Shown: positions 11,061-21,981, numbered from the stretch's first letter. The stretch is 64,000 bases of DNA from Stomorhina lunata (GCA_933228675.1 OW121742.1:110475601-110539600); one strand, 5' to 3'. Notes: a model not told the origin generated them from the sequence alone. Numbers and translations are program-made.

Positions 11061-11178
11061 TTGTATGATGGCAAAATTTAGCAAATATTTGTCATTATAC
11101 AGGAAAAATAACTTCTTTGACCTTAGTCAAAAAATAACTTCTTTGACCTTAGTAAGGTAACACCCTTTTTGTGAACCG

Positions 11179-11270
11179 CCGTGGTACAGCAGGTTAGTCA
11201 TCCACCTAGCATACCTGAGGTCCCAAGTTCGATCCCAGGCCAGACCTTCTTGAAAAAATAAATTTTCAAA
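11179..11270 (+). mobile_element. tRNA-Ala-like SINE head or tRNA pseudogene
   Basis: GTGGTACAGCAGGTTAG resembles a pol III A box and AAGTTCGATCCC resembles a B box, spaced as in a tRNA. Between them CTAGCAT looks like an alanine (AGC) anticodon loop, and ACCTGAGGTCCCAAG parallels the variable region and T arm of tRNA-Ala. Stems are imperfect and the acceptor stem does not pair, so it is not a functional tRNA. A short A-rich tail (TTGAAAAAATAAATTTTC) follows, as expected of a retroposed SINE. Confidence 0.6.
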
Positions 11271-12212
11271 AAAAGCTAGCCACTGGTTATTGAGTATTAG
11301 GCTATGTAAATATTCTCAAACTAATGCATTTGCCGTTCGGAACCGGCGTTAAAACGTAGGACCCTTTCAATGAGTTTAAAAATAGAATCGGATATAGGTC
11401 ATTGTCTGAGAGAAGTACCCCTTGTTCCAATTGGAATGTCGTGGGAATTATGAAATGATAAATAACCTTGTTTATATCCAACTCTTTACTATAATAGCTC
11501 TTTAAAAAATAAACTATTGTAAAATGGCTCCTATTGACCTCATGCGTGCCCACCCCTGGTATAGTATGTTAGCAACTGACAATATCAATGATAAATTCGT
11601 CACTACATTGGCTAGATAATCGAAGCTTTGTTTCGAAATAGCTTCGATTATGAGAGCCACCCTAATAAATTTTAGCTCTAAAAATTATTTTTTTAGAATA
11701 CATATATAAAAACGTAAACAAATAACACATCCTTTTGTACAAGTCACCCCGCTATTATCGTTATTATGTTATTGCTCATCTCACATCTCTATTAGTCCGT
11801 TACATTGTGCTATAGTGTTATCTCTTTCTTTATAGTCTACAAGTGCTAGCAAGAAAGAGAAAGCTGTAGTTGCCACTTGATAAAAAAGCCAAACAAAACT
11901 TTTTTCCTCTACAAAGAAAAAAAAAGCGAAGCAAAAGCAAAGAAAGAAAAAATTGCAAACTGTAGGCAGAAAAATCTTAAAATTAAAGAAAAAAGTTGGA
12001 AAAAGAATCCTACAAATTTTCTTCGGCCACAGCAAAAGATCAACGTGAAAATTCTTAAATTTTAAGGAAATAAAAATAAATTGTTTTTAATAACGAAAAA
12101 GTGTGAAAAAACGAGTTTTAAAGTCATAATTTGCTTAGAGAAAATAATTTGGAAAAAAAAATCTGGCTAAAGAGCTTGAGCTAATTTTACCAGAAATTTA
12201 TTAATTTAAAAG
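11271..12212 (+). other. Spacer and probable 5' UTR exon of endosulfine
   Basis: No coding region recognised. At 11616-11651 there is a perfect 11-bp stem (ATAATCGAAGC/GCTTCGATTAT) with a 14-nt loop. From about 11880 the sequence is purine-rich and ends with AAAAG|GTAGGT at 12212/12213, a plausible donor for a non-coding first exon splicing to the acceptor at 14137. Exon limits are inference; no TATA box is assigned. Confidence 0.35.
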
Positions 12213-13122
12213 GTAGGTGTTTTTAAGTAATCTATGGTTATTTTGATTAAGATTAAAAGCCATATAAGGCTTTAAGCATTAGGGGAATCAATTAAAACGT
12301 AATTTTTCCTAGAGTGTACAAGTAAATTATTTTCTTAACCTCTTCTGGAAGTTGTTGCCCTTGTGACATTTTTATTTTTTCGTATTGAGTTTTTTTTGTA
12401 TTGCAATTTTTCTTCTGCGTTCGTCGCCACAATCTCTGCTGCTACGCCATTTTGATTGAATTGTTCTAAAGCAGCAACAACAACAACAAACAAAAACCAA
12501 TCAACTTTTCAATTGCTTTCTTGTTTAGTATATATTTCTATTGTTGTTTATTTAAAGAAATGTGCATGATTTATATTATTCTTTATTATAATTTTCATAT
12601 TCAACCGAAAAATCAATTATTTTTCTATAGGAAATTTTCTTATTCATAGACTTTTCTCATATCCTCTCATTTGCTTTGTTTTTCATATTTGCTTTTGTTT
12701 TTCATATTTTTTTTCTTAATGGTATTTTTTGTTTACATTTTGTAATTATAACTGTCAATATTTTGCCGCCGTGTTAAGAGTTGCCAACTCTAAAACTAAC
12801 GAGATCTGGCATTGTATTATTTAATTTGTTTGCTATTTATAGTAATAATAATTGTATAGTGGATAATTAAATAGTAAATATAGATTTTGTAGCGTAAGTG
12901 TTAATGAAATGTACCTGATTTAGATGACGTATTATTGGTGGTTTATTTTGAAATGATTGTGTACTTAAAAGTAAATTTAAAGAAACTGTCAATAAATTGT
13001 TATTGATTTTGTAGTGATTAAACTAATGTGGAAGGCTTTTATGACCAATATTGTGAAATTATAGGACAATGTCCTGTAAGTTTAACTATTCATGGAGGAA
13101 TTTGTGTATAAATTAAGGTTTA

Positions 13123-13510
13123 TAGAAAATAGGTTAGATTTGAAGGGTGGCTGATGACTATGTCAGCTTCACTTGATGGTTACCTACTTAAATGGCCTAT
13201 AGTTACAACCTGTTTAGGTCAAAAAACGATATTTTATAATTCCATGCGTTTCTATCTTGTGGGCATATTCTCCAATTGTGTATACCAATTTTGAAAGATT
13301 TTCTTCTATTATATATAGAGAATAGGTTTGATTTGAATGGTAGCTGTTGACTATGCCAACATCACTTGATGGTTACCTACTTAAATGGCCTATAGTTACA
13401 ACCTGTTTAGGTCAAATGACAAGCATATTTTGTAATTTCATGCCCTTCTATCTTGAGGGCATATTCTTCAATTGTTTATACCAATTTGGAAAGATTTTCT
13501 TTTACTTGGT
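13123..13510. repeat. ~194-bp direct duplication in endosulfine intron 1
   Basis: The segment with CACTTGATGGTTACCTACTT, AATGGCCTATAGTTACAACC and TGTTTAGGTCAAA occurs once from ~13123 and again from ~13317 at about 85-90% identity by eye. It lies immediately before the RNase H retroelement fragment and may be part of the same insertion. Confidence 0.75.
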
Positions 13511-13534
13511 CTTTCCATCAAAGTTTTGGACGCT

Positions 13535-13990
13535 CCCTTGTACGAGTTGAGATACCATATAATATACAACGGGGATATTCGTTTCTGTATCGACAGTCAG
13601 GATGCAATAAAATTCCTATCTAATGTCCACACGACATCTGTTCTTACCCGCGAATGCCGGGCATCTCTTAACGAGATGCAAGACCGAACTCTTCTGGGTA
13701 CCTGGGCACAACAACACACCTGGTAACTCCACCGCGTATAAACTTGCTAAATCCGGTGCTCTCCTGAGTCAGGAGAACAAAAGGCTCAAGTCCTATTGTA
13801 GAAATTTTGTATGGAAAATGTAATTTATTGGCTTGTCATAACTTTAGTTTTCTTTTGTGAATGGTGGGGTAAGTCTTCAGCATACAACCCAAGACGGTAG
13901 TCGGTTCTTCGTACCAGAACGACTTGGAACTCTTAGAACTCCGACAAATAACGGCCACTTCTGCGATAATAACAACAATATCGCAGTTAC
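13535..13990 (+). mobile_element. Non-LTR retrotransposon remnant, RNase H domain, frameshifted
   Basis: Translation in one frame gives RFCIDSQDAIKFLSNVHTTS and TRECRASLNEM. After a +/-1 shift near 13690 the next frame gives WVPGHNNTPGNSTAYKLAKS, so the two frames together rebuild the SQAAI...WVPGHxxxxGNExADxLAK pattern of RNase H domains in I/R1/LOA-type fly retroelements. The expected Glu/Asp of GNExAD are replaced (GNSTAY), and there is no intact frame: a dead copy in the first endosulfine intron. At 13890-13990 a piece GGTTCTTCGTACCAGAACGA with CTGCGATAATAACAACAATA resembles the scrap at 7180-7260. Confidence 0.8.
13785..13862. repeat. Dispersed repeat, copy 1 of 3
   Basis: CTATTGTAGAAATTTTGTAT followed by GGAAAATGTAATTTATTGGC and TTGTCATAACTTTAGTT. 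Closely related copies occur at 20758-20840 and 34086-34190, in the same orientation. The unit may be the 3' end of a retroelement, since this copy directly follows the RNase H remnant. Confidence 0.7.
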
Positions 13991-14187
13991 AATAACAACA
14001 TTGCCTACGCTTCTTTTTAATGATTGGGAAAATTTTGAAAATTCAAATTTTTTAGTGATAATAATTTATAAAAGAGATATTAAATCATTTTTTAAGATAA
14101 AATCTCTTTAAAAATTTGTTGTTTGTTTTTATTTCAGCATTTTTATTTTGTGTTGTCCTTAAACTTCATAGAAATAGTTTTATAGAA

Positions 14188-15387
14188 ATGAGTTCCACTG
14201 AAGAAACTAGTAGCCAAGCTACAACTCCTCAAGATGGACCTGAAGATCAGGTAATATAGTTTTTATTTGTATTACAATATTTCAAGGTTTTAATGATTAT
14301 TTTCTATTTCATTTCTATTTCAATTCCAGTCCAATGCCAGAGAATTGGAAAAAATCGAAGAAGAGAAGCTGAAATCGAAATATCCTGTTGGACTACGTGG
14401 CCCTGGTGGTCATACTGCGTTCTTGCAAAAAAGATTACAAAAAGGGGTAAGTTTTGATTAAGTTTGTGATGATGTAGAAGTAGATTTGAAACAGAACTGA
14501 ACAATAACTGAATTTATAACTTAGAACTGAATTAGAACTGAACTTAGTTGTGTTTAGAACTTAGAACTGAAACTAGCACAGAACCTTGAACTGAAAATAG
14601 GATTAAACTTGGAACTGAACTAAACTTAGAACTGAACACAGAACTTAATCTAGAACTGAATCTAGAACTGAACCAGAACTGAACTAGAACGGAACTAGAA
14701 CAGAAACTAAAACTGAACCTAGAACTGAACCTAGAACGGACCTAGAACTTAACCTAAAACTAAACCTTTATCTGAACTTAGAACTGAACTTCAAACTGAA
14801 CCTAGAACTGAATCGAGAGCAGAACTAGAAATGAAACTAGAACTGAACCTAGAACTGAATCTAGAACTGAACCAGAACGGAATGGAACCTATATATGAAC
14901 TTAGAACTGAACTTCGAATTGCACCTAGAACTGAACTTGGAACTGAATCGAGAGCAAAACTAGAAATGAAACTAGAACGGAACTAGAATTGAACTTAGAA
15001 CTTAATCAATAACTTAACTAACTAACCACTAACTTAACAATAAATGAACCTATAACTTTTCTTGAACTGAACCTAGAACCAAATATTACTTATACAATTA
15101 GGAATCATCCGTACATGACCTCAGTAGTTTAGGGTATTATATGATCGGTTTAATACTTTCTTACTTGTTTTTTTTTTATAAATTTTGAAACATTTATTTC
15201 ATTTTTTTTATAGCAAAAATATTTCGATTCTGGTGACTATCAAATGGCCAAACAAAAAGGTGGTGGCGTTAAGCAGGTCTTTGCCAATAAAGTAACAACC
15301 GGAGAAGCCATACCCACACCTGAATCAGTGCCTGCGCGTAAAACTTCTATTATACAACCCTGTAATAAATTTCCTGCGACGAGTTAA
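14188..15387 (+). CDS. endos: Alpha-endosulfine (ENSA/ARPP19 family), 3 coding exons, 117 aa
   Basis: Small phosphoprotein which, once phosphorylated by Greatwall kinase, inhibits PP2A-B55 and so permits mitotic and meiotic entry. Exons 14188-14250, 14330-14446 and 15214-15387, all phase 0 with consensus GT/AG, give 21+39+57 residues. The signature YFDSGDYQMAK spans residues 63-73; Ser66 is the Greatwall site and FDSGDY is invariant in the family. The helix LEKIEEEKLKSKYP precedes it. Near the C-terminus ARKTSIIQP (about 101-109) holds the basophilic (PKA-type) serine known in the family, and the end PCNKFPATS is as in Drosophila. The acceptor TTTATTTCAG at 14137 upstream of the ATG implies a non-coding first exon. 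The long A/T-rich 3' region with AATAAA near 16210 is the probable 3' UTR. Intron 2 is filled with an 11/12-bp satellite; intron 1 holds a dead retroelement. Confidence 0.97.
14490..15080. repeat. Degenerate AACTGAACTAG satellite in endos intron 2
   Basis: Roughly 50 degenerate units related to AACTGAACTAG (variants with AACTGAACCTAG, 12 bp). It belongs to the same family as the arrays at 16975-17262 and 19966-20705, but is much more diverged, with frequent CTTAGAACT and CCAGAACGG variants, suggesting greater age. Confidence 0.88.
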
Positions 15388-16591
15388 GTTGTTTGTGTTT
15401 AATTAAAAAAAGAAAAAAAATCCTAAATACTAACTTACATCTTTACTCACTTGTACTAATGTTATTTAAAATATGAAGAAGAAGGTAGAAACTTATTTTT
15501 CTCTTAATTTCAAACTAAATCCTAAATATTTTGTTGAAAAAAATTTCAAGGATTTAGAAACAAAATTTCAAAATTTTCTTTTTTTTTTTTAAATCAAAAA
15601 ATCTTATTTTAATTAAAATCTTATACTAAAATGAAAAGCAAGCAAACAATCTTAATTTTATTATTAATTATACATTTTTTTAATTTAAATTAGTAACATT
15701 TTATTTCATTTCAAATTTTTTCTCACAACTCTAAAAAGGAGTTTTTCTATGTTATTAATTTACAATACTTTCCTAATATTTACTTTAACTAAAAGAAATT
15801 TATTTGGCCTGTGCTAAATTTTTTCGAGACAAAATTTTAAATATTTTGTTGAAAATTAAAGAGAGAAAAACAAAAAATATCAAGCCTTTAAACTTTAGTT
15901 TGTAAGTTTTTAAATTTCTTTTTTTTTTGCCAATTCATATTTTTTATTATTATTTTTAAAACTTCAATCTTAATTTTTTCTTGTAAAACTTTATGAAAAA
16001 AGAATGTAAAATTTACCCAAGAAAATACACGAAAAAAGAATAATTAAAACGAATTGAAGATTAAATTTACACACTAAAAAGAAAAACAGCAAAGCAAAAA
16101 TAATAAAAATAAAAAAATGTAAGCATATTTATGTAAAAATTTAAAGCAAAAGTTGTTTTCTTAAACGTTTTTTTAGGTTTTACTAAGAAAATACTAAAAA
16201 TCCGAATAGAAATAAATTTTTAAATTGCAAATTCTTTATTTTTGAATATATGTATATATTTAAAATTCCCTTTTAAACGTTAACGTTTATGAGATTTTAT
16301 CTGGCAACTCAATTTCTATAAAAAGTTGGCAACATTTTATGCTTTTCATACAAGGTTGTATTTTGTAGTACTTTTTTTTATTTGTTATACCAGACTGTCG
16401 ACAAAACATGATGCCAGACCAAACATTTTTGTCTAATTTTGACGTTTTCCCTGGAAAACATCTGGCTGTGCATTAGTCACTTCGCCACCAATAAATACAG
16501 ACCATTTTTTAGAAAAGTATTAAATTATTAACAAAATTATTAGTTAAATTATAAATTTTTAAGCTTTATTTACAACAACAAATATTTAAAA
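15388..16591. other. endos 3' UTR and intergenic region to viaf
   Basis: AT-rich sequence with no coding potential up to about 16220, where AATAAA (in GAATAGAAATAAATTT) could end the endos transcript. 16270-16590 should contain the viaf promoter; TCTATAAAAAGTTGG at ~16315 is TATA-like but not clearly positioned. Confidence 0.45.
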
Positions 16592-18032
16592 ATGGTAAAT
16601 ATATCTCCTGACTGTAAGATTATCTTAAAAGTAAAACGGCTGCCTGTGGAAGTCGAACGGGAAGAAAATAGTTTTGACTGGGAGGTCTGCACATTGCAGC
16701 GTGATTGTTTTTATTTCCATATATGGTTATATAGTGGGTGGGGGGTAAAAATAAACAAAAAAGTGTGAAAGAAAAGCTAAAAGAAAATCAAAGTGAAATA
16801 CTTAACATATATCTTGTGTTCGGGAAACTGATTCAAAAAATGGATATATTGTCAGGAAAAGTAAGTTACGGTAGAGACGTCCACTTTAGAATAGCTCATC
16901 CGAGGGATTTCACGTGTTTCCAGACTAGGAAAGTCCTTATCAGACTAAAAGAACTGAAACTAAAACTTCCGTAAAACTAAACTAGAACTGAACTTGAAAT
17001 GAACTATAACTAAACTAGAGCTGAACAAGAACTGAACTAGAACTGAACTAGAACTAAACTAGAACTGAACTAGAACCGAACTAGAACTGAACTAGAACTG
17101 AACTAGAACTGAACTAGAACTGAACTAGAACTGAACTAGAACTGAACTAGAACTGAACTAGAACTGAACTAGAACTGAACTAGAACTGAACTAGAACTGA
17201 ACTAGAACTGAACTAGAACTGAACTAGAACTGAACTAGAACTAAACTAGAACTGAAATCTAACCTAACCTAAATGTCGAAACTAAACTAGGATTGTTCTG
17301 TTTTTTTCTTTTAATTAGGATCCCAATGAAGATACCGAGTGGAATGATATCCTGCGCTCCAAAGGCATTTTGCCCCAAAAGGAAAAGGAAGCCGAAATTA
17401 CCGAAGACCAAATTCAGGCCATGATTGATGAGGCCATTGAAAAACGCACAGATCTTCATGAGGGACGCTCCAAAAATATGGAAGATATGAACTTAGACGA
17501 ACTAGATGAACTTGAGGATTCCGAAGACGAAGAAGTCTTGGAACGTTATCGTCAACAACGTATAGCTGAAATGAGAGCTTTTGCCGAGAAGGCCAAATTT
17601 GGCTGTGTAAGAGAAATTTCTGGTCAAGATTATGTTAGTGAAGTGACAAAAGCCGGCGAGGGTATATGGGTTGTGCTACATTTATACGCCAATGGCGTAC
17701 CCTTGTGTGCCCTGATACATCATCATATGCAACAGCTGGCTATACGTTTTCCTCAGACTAAATTCCTGCGTTCTATAGCCACTACCTGTATACCAAACTT
17801 TCCTGAAAAGAACCTGCCTACCATTTTCATTTATCACGAGGGTCAGATGAAGAAACAGTTTATTGGTCCCTTGGAATTGAGAGGCGAAAAATTGACCTGT
17901 GATGAATTGGAGTTTATGTTGGGTCAAGTGGGTGCTGTAACCACAGAAATCAAGGAAGACCCCAAGCCACAAATTAAAGATAAAATGTTTGCTGATCTAG
18001 AAAATGCTGCCGATGATTTCTTTTCGAATTAA
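16592..18032 (+). CDS. viaf: Viral IAP-associated factor / phosducin-like 3 (PDCL3), 238 aa
   Basis: Phosducin-like protein with a thioredoxin fold that works with the CCT chaperonin and was found as an IAP-binding factor in apoptosis. The main exon 17319-18032 follows the acceptor TTTTAATTAG and encodes [19 protein letters not shown], the conserved start of PDCL3 after its initial Met(-Gln). It continues with an acidic coiled region ([15 protein letters not shown]), then [20 protein letters not shown] and [20 protein letters not shown] of the thioredoxin-like domain. Length fits the family (~240 aa). The start codon must come from a separate exon: ATG at 16592-16594 is followed directly by the donor GTAAAT and joins in phase 0, giving M-DPNEDTEW. 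This one-codon coding exon is my inference; an ATG-CAG exon, as the family usually reads MQDPN, was looked for and not found. AATAAA lies at 18065-18070. The intron carries the AACTGAACTAG satellite. Confidence 0.9.
16975..17262. repeat. AACTGAACTAG 11-bp satellite in viaf intron
   Basis: About 24 near-perfect 11-bp units of AACTGAACTAG with rare variants (AACTAAACTAG). It ends ~55 bp before the viaf splice acceptor. Confidence 0.95.
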
Positions 18033-18155
18033 GATGTTTTCTTTTTTGTAACTGGGTAATACAAAATAAAATTTCACGTATTTTTGCAATTATTTATTTA
18101 AAATTTAAAAGCTTTTATTGTAGTTAAAGTTTTTTAATTTTTTATCTGAGAATTT

Positions 18156-19227
18156 TTAATTCTTTTGATCATATTTGTTTTCAATATTTAAACTAGTTTT
18201 GCTTGGTTTGGTTTTGATTTTACTACGAAATATGTCTGGATTTACAATGTTGTAGGGACGCTCTGGAGCTGGGCTTATGTAACGCCTACGACGAGGTTCC
18301 TTTGCCTCCAACAAATGAGGAGCAAGCAATAGAAATAGTTGCTAAACAAATAAATATATAAAAGGATTTCTCAAATTCTAGAATAACATCTACTTACCTC
18401 CGCCCAGGGCGGTAGACCACATGAAGTAAAAGCCATCTCCCAATAGGGCAAACCCAAATGAGCTATAGCCATACGCAAATACTCACTAAAATTCTGCGCC
18501 AAGAAAACCCATTTTAAGTCATCCAATTCCAGTAAATAAATGTTTTGATCTTTCAAATCGCTAGGATCATAGATCAAGCAAACTTTGGCCAACTTGTTAA
18601 CTTTATACAATTCAAAAATTTTTGATTTGGGACCAATTAAAGGCAAAGGATTACCCCATATATCTTTTTGGGAAGTAAAAGAGCTGGCGGAGGAGCTTTT
18701 AGAAGTCGCATTATTATGTAAGACATAATCATTCAAACTTGAGTTTAACGAAGAGTCTGAGGAACATGTTATAGGGGAGGAGTTGTTATTGGTTTTCTCA
18801 TCATCCACATTAGCCAACCAGGTAATATTCTCCAGGTGGGGAATATGTAAAAAGCCCACACGTTTGATATCTTTGTCTTAAACGCTTAACAAGTCAATAA
18901 CTCTTAAGGAGAACATTTTTAATGAAATACTTACTTGTATATTGGTAGCTCCATTGCAATAGAAGGCCATCCGTAGATAAATAAAATTTCTTCATATCCT
19001 CCGGCAAATGGACTCCATGTTTTTCTTCCCATTTATAAATATCGTATTTGGTGCAAGGGTCTCGCTTTTCCATTGTCACATCTGTAATGCCCGGCACTTC
19101 ATCTAAAATATTTTTTTAGTCAATAAAACCGTTCTATGATTTCTCATAGCTTTCTTATACTTAAGGTGTAGTTGAGGCCTAGTAATAGATTATCGTTGAA
19201 AGCATCTTCTGGAGCCTTTTTCGACAT
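18156..19227 (-). CDS. Tubulin polyglutamylase complex subunit 2 (TPGS2) homologue, copy A, 4 exons, 299 aa
   Basis: Exons in transcript order: 19227-19161, 19102-18935, 18876-18398, 18341-18156; all GT/AG with consistent phases. TPGS2 is a subunit of the complex that adds polyglutamate side chains to tubulin on axonemes and neurites. Diagnostic blocks: WEEKHGVHLPEDMKKFYLST (human WEQKNNCVMPEDVKNFYLMT), KVCLIYD, and IAHLGLPYWEMAFTSCGLPP (human THLGLPQWQYAFTSYGISP), in a Knr4/Smi1-like fold. A low-complexity Ser/Asn-rich insert lies at about residues 100-140. The C-terminus is basic. The stop is only 123 bp from the viaf stop, and the two genes are convergent with overlapping poly(A) signals (TTTATT on this strand at 18093-18098). 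Its nearest relative is copy B at 20851-21981. Confidence 0.88.
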
Positions 19228-19314
19228 TTCTTTAAGTCATCCAAATAATCCAAAGAATTTATTAAATTGCTAGAGAAATTTCAAATGTTATAAGTAGGGT
19301 TGCTTTGTCGCTAC
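19228..19314. promoter_or_regulatory. Short upstream region of TPGS2 copy A
   Basis: Only ~90 bp of unique sequence separates the start codon of copy A from the tandem repeat at 19315, so any proximal promoter must be compact or lie within satellite DNA. No core motif is identified. Confidence 0.3.
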
Positions 19315-19965
19315 AAAATTCCATCGACTATGTAAAGTTCTGCCGACTCTTTAGAGTTCCATCGACTACAAAGAGTTACATAGATTATACAGAGTTCAGC
19401 CGATTATTTAGAGTTGCATCGACTATATAGAGTTCCATCTACAATATAACATCCCTTCGACTCTATAAAGTTCCATCAACTATGAAGAGTTCCATCGAAT
19501 CGACTATAAAGAGTTCCCTCGACTTTTTAGAGTTATATCAACTAAATAGAGTTTTATCGAGAATACAGAGTTCCTTCGACTCTATAGAGTTCCATTGACT
19601 AGACAGAGTTTTATCTGCTATTAAGAGTTTCATCGACCTTATAGAGTTCATTCGACTATATAGAGTTACATCGACTATGTGGAGTTCCATCGACAATATA
19701 GAGTTCAATCGACATAAAGAGTACCGTCGACTATATAGAATTTTATCGACTATTTAGAGTTCCATCGACAATATAGAGTTCCATCAAATCTACTGAGCTT
19801 CATCGACTAAGTAGAGTTCCGTCAACTATACAGAGTTCCGTCTACTACATAAAGTTTTATTAAATAATTCGAGTTAGTTCGAGTTCCTACAGATCCATCA
19901 AATCTAGAGAGTTCCATCGACTATATAGAGTTCCACCGACTATTTAGAATTCCATTGACAATATA
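19315..19965. repeat. ~20-bp degenerate minisatellite, GAGTTCCATCGACTATATA
   Basis: About 33 degenerate units of AGAGTTCCATCGACTATAT with many substitutions (TTCAGCCGATTATTT, TTCCTTCGACTCTAT). Contiguous with the AACTGAACTAG array on its right. GAGTTC/TAGAGT elements look like a possible precursor to the next array, but this is speculative. Confidence 0.88.
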
Positions 19966-20705
19966 GAACTGAACTAAAACTAAACTAGAACTAAACTAGA
20001 ACTGAACTAGAACTGAACTAGAACTGAACTAGAACTGAACTAGAATGAACTAGAACTGAACTAGAACTGAACTAGAACTGAACTAGAACTGAACTAGAAC
20101 TGAACTAGAACTGAACTAGAACTGAACTAGAACTGAACTAGAACTGAACAAAAACTGAACTAGAACTGAACTAGAACTGAACTAGAACTGAACTAGAACT
20201 GAACTAGAACTGAACTAGAACTGAACTAGAACTGAACTAGAACTGAACTAGAACTGAACTAGAACTGAACTAGAACTGAACTAGAACTGAACTAGAACTG
20301 AACTAGAACTGAACTAGAACTGAACTAGAACTGAACTAGAACTGAACTAGAACTGAACTAGAACTGAACTAGAACTGAACTAGAACTGAACTAGAACTGA
20401 ACTAGAACTGAACTAGAACTGAACTAGAACTGAACTAGAACTGAACTAGAACTGAACTAGAACTGAACTAGAACTGAACTAGAACTGAACTAGAACTGAA
20501 CTAGAACTGAACTAGAACTGAACTAGAACTGAACTAGAACTAAACTAGAACTAAACTAGAACTGAACTAGAACTGAACTAGAACTGAACTAGAACTGAAC
20601 TAGAACTGAACTAGAACTGAACTAGAACTGAACTAGAACTGAACTAGAACTGAACTAGAACTGAACTAGAACTGAACTCGAACTGAACTAGAACTGAACT
20701 AGACC
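19966..20705. repeat. AACTGAACTAG 11-bp satellite between TPGS2 paralogues
   Basis: About 67 units of AACTGAACTAG, most of them identical over 20150-20540. Occasional AACTAAACTAG variants cluster at both ends (19980, 20540-20560). High internal identity suggests recent homogenisation compared with the endos intron array. Confidence 0.97.
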
Positions 20706-20757
20706 TGGCTTAAAATCTACTAATCGGCTAGTTCATAAACGATTTGTAAAATTATCA

Positions 20758-20840
20758 AAGGTTTATTGTAGGAATTTTGTATGGAAAATTTGATTTATAA
20801 GCTTGTCATAACCTTATTTCCCGATTATGAATAAGGGGAT
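20758..20840. repeat. Dispersed repeat, copy 2 of 3
   Basis: TTTATTGTAGGAATTTTGTA, then TGGAAAATTTGATTTATAAG and CTTGTCATAACC. Same family and orientation as 13785-13862 and 34086-34190. It ends 11 bp before the stop codon of TPGS2 copy B, so that gene's 3' UTR probably lies within the repeat. Confidence 0.75.
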
Positions 20841-20850
20841 AAAAGAATTA

Positions 20851-21981
20851 CTATTTCTTTCCCTCATATTTGTGTTTAGCATTTAAAGAGGCCTTGCCAA
20901 CATTAGTTTTGACCTTGACGCGAAATATATTAGGATCCACAATGCTGTAGGGATGCTCGGGGGCAGGTATTATCAAACGAGAACGACGAGGTTCATTTTC
21001 CTCCAACAAATGAGGAGCCAGTAATAAAAACAATTGCTAAAAGGTAAAATAAGGGGGTTTTTAATTGACAAAGTAAAATTAAAATATTATACTCACCTCA
21101 GTCCATGAAGGCAGGCCACAGGAAGCAAAACACAACTCCCAATAGGGCAAACCCAAATGAGCTATGGCCATGCGCAAATACTCACTAAAGTTGTCCGCCA
21201 AGAAGACCCATTTAAATGAGTTCAATTCTAGTAAATAGATTTTGGGATTATTCGAACTGCTGGTATCATAGATCAGGCAAACTTTGGCCACCTCATTAAC
21301 GGTATTCAATTCGAAAATTTTTGTTTTGGGTCCTATCAGGGGCAAGGCATTGCCCCATTGATCCTTTTGTGAAATTGTCGAGCTACCGGAGGAGCAGTTA
21401 TTAACAGCGGTATTATGTTGTAGGGCTGATAAATGTGTAGTTAGATAAGAGGCTCCCGGGACACTTGTCTGGCCATTAGAGTTAACCGAAGTGCTGGAGG
21501 TGTTGGGTGTGGTGGAATCCTGAAAAATGGGTTCCACATTTTCACGCAACAAGGTTATTTGCACCAAATGGGGAAAGTGTATATGACCCACGCGTCTTAT
21601 GTCATTAGCTGGAGGAACATATGGGATATTTGGATCAGATAGGCCTATTTAGATCATATATGAGCTTTTTTATAAATCAAAAACTTACGTGCATATTGAT
21701 AACTCCATTGCAATAAAAAGCCATCGGTAGACAAATAAAACTTCTTCATATCCTCGGGCAAATAGACCCCATGCCTTTGTTCCCAGGTCATAATATTGGA
21801 CTTCTCACAGGGGCCTCTTTTTTCCATGGTGACATTGCAAATACGCGGCACATTAACTAAAATATTTTGGGTTTGAAAAGAAAAGGTTTTTTTATATTCC
21901 CGGCTCACACTTACTTAAGGTGGAATTGAGACCCAGTAATAGGTTATCATAGAAAGCATCTTCAGGTGACTTTTTCGTCAT
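20851..21981 (-). CDS. Tubulin polyglutamylase complex subunit 2 (TPGS2) homologue, copy B, 4 exons, 310 aa
   Basis: Exons in transcript order: 21981-21915, 21856-21689, 21608-21097, 21036-20851. Exons 1, 2 and 4 have exactly the lengths of copy A (67, 168, 186 nt), and all introns are short and at the same positions, so A and B are tandem duplicates. Shared blocks: LPEDMKKFYLSTDG, DQWGNALPLIGPKTKIFELN, KVCLIYD, NFSEYLRMAIAHLGLPYWEL, and QLFLLLAPHLLEENEPRRSR. Exon 3 is 33 nt longer through a Ser/Thr/Asn-rich insert (about residues 95-145), the main difference. Both copies look intact. Which one keeps the ancestral role in tubulin polyglutamylation cannot be told from sequence. Confidence 0.88.

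Noticed and set aside
11179..11250. Functional tRNA-Ala gene
   Set aside because: Box-like motifs are present but the acceptor and anticodon stems do not pair, so it is a pseudogene or SINE head.
11781..12065. Overlapping Phe-rich and Lys-rich frames on opposite strands
   Set aside because: They arise from the purine-rich tract of the probable endos 5' UTR; neither has a domain.
16738..16974. 78-codon + frame in the viaf intron
   Set aside because: No ATG start, Lys-rich, no recognisable domain, and it runs into satellite; kept only as a note with the adjacent 58-codon frame at 16592-16768.
17682..17972. 96-codon minus-strand frame opposite viaf
   Set aside because: Antisense shadow of the conserved viaf coding exon.
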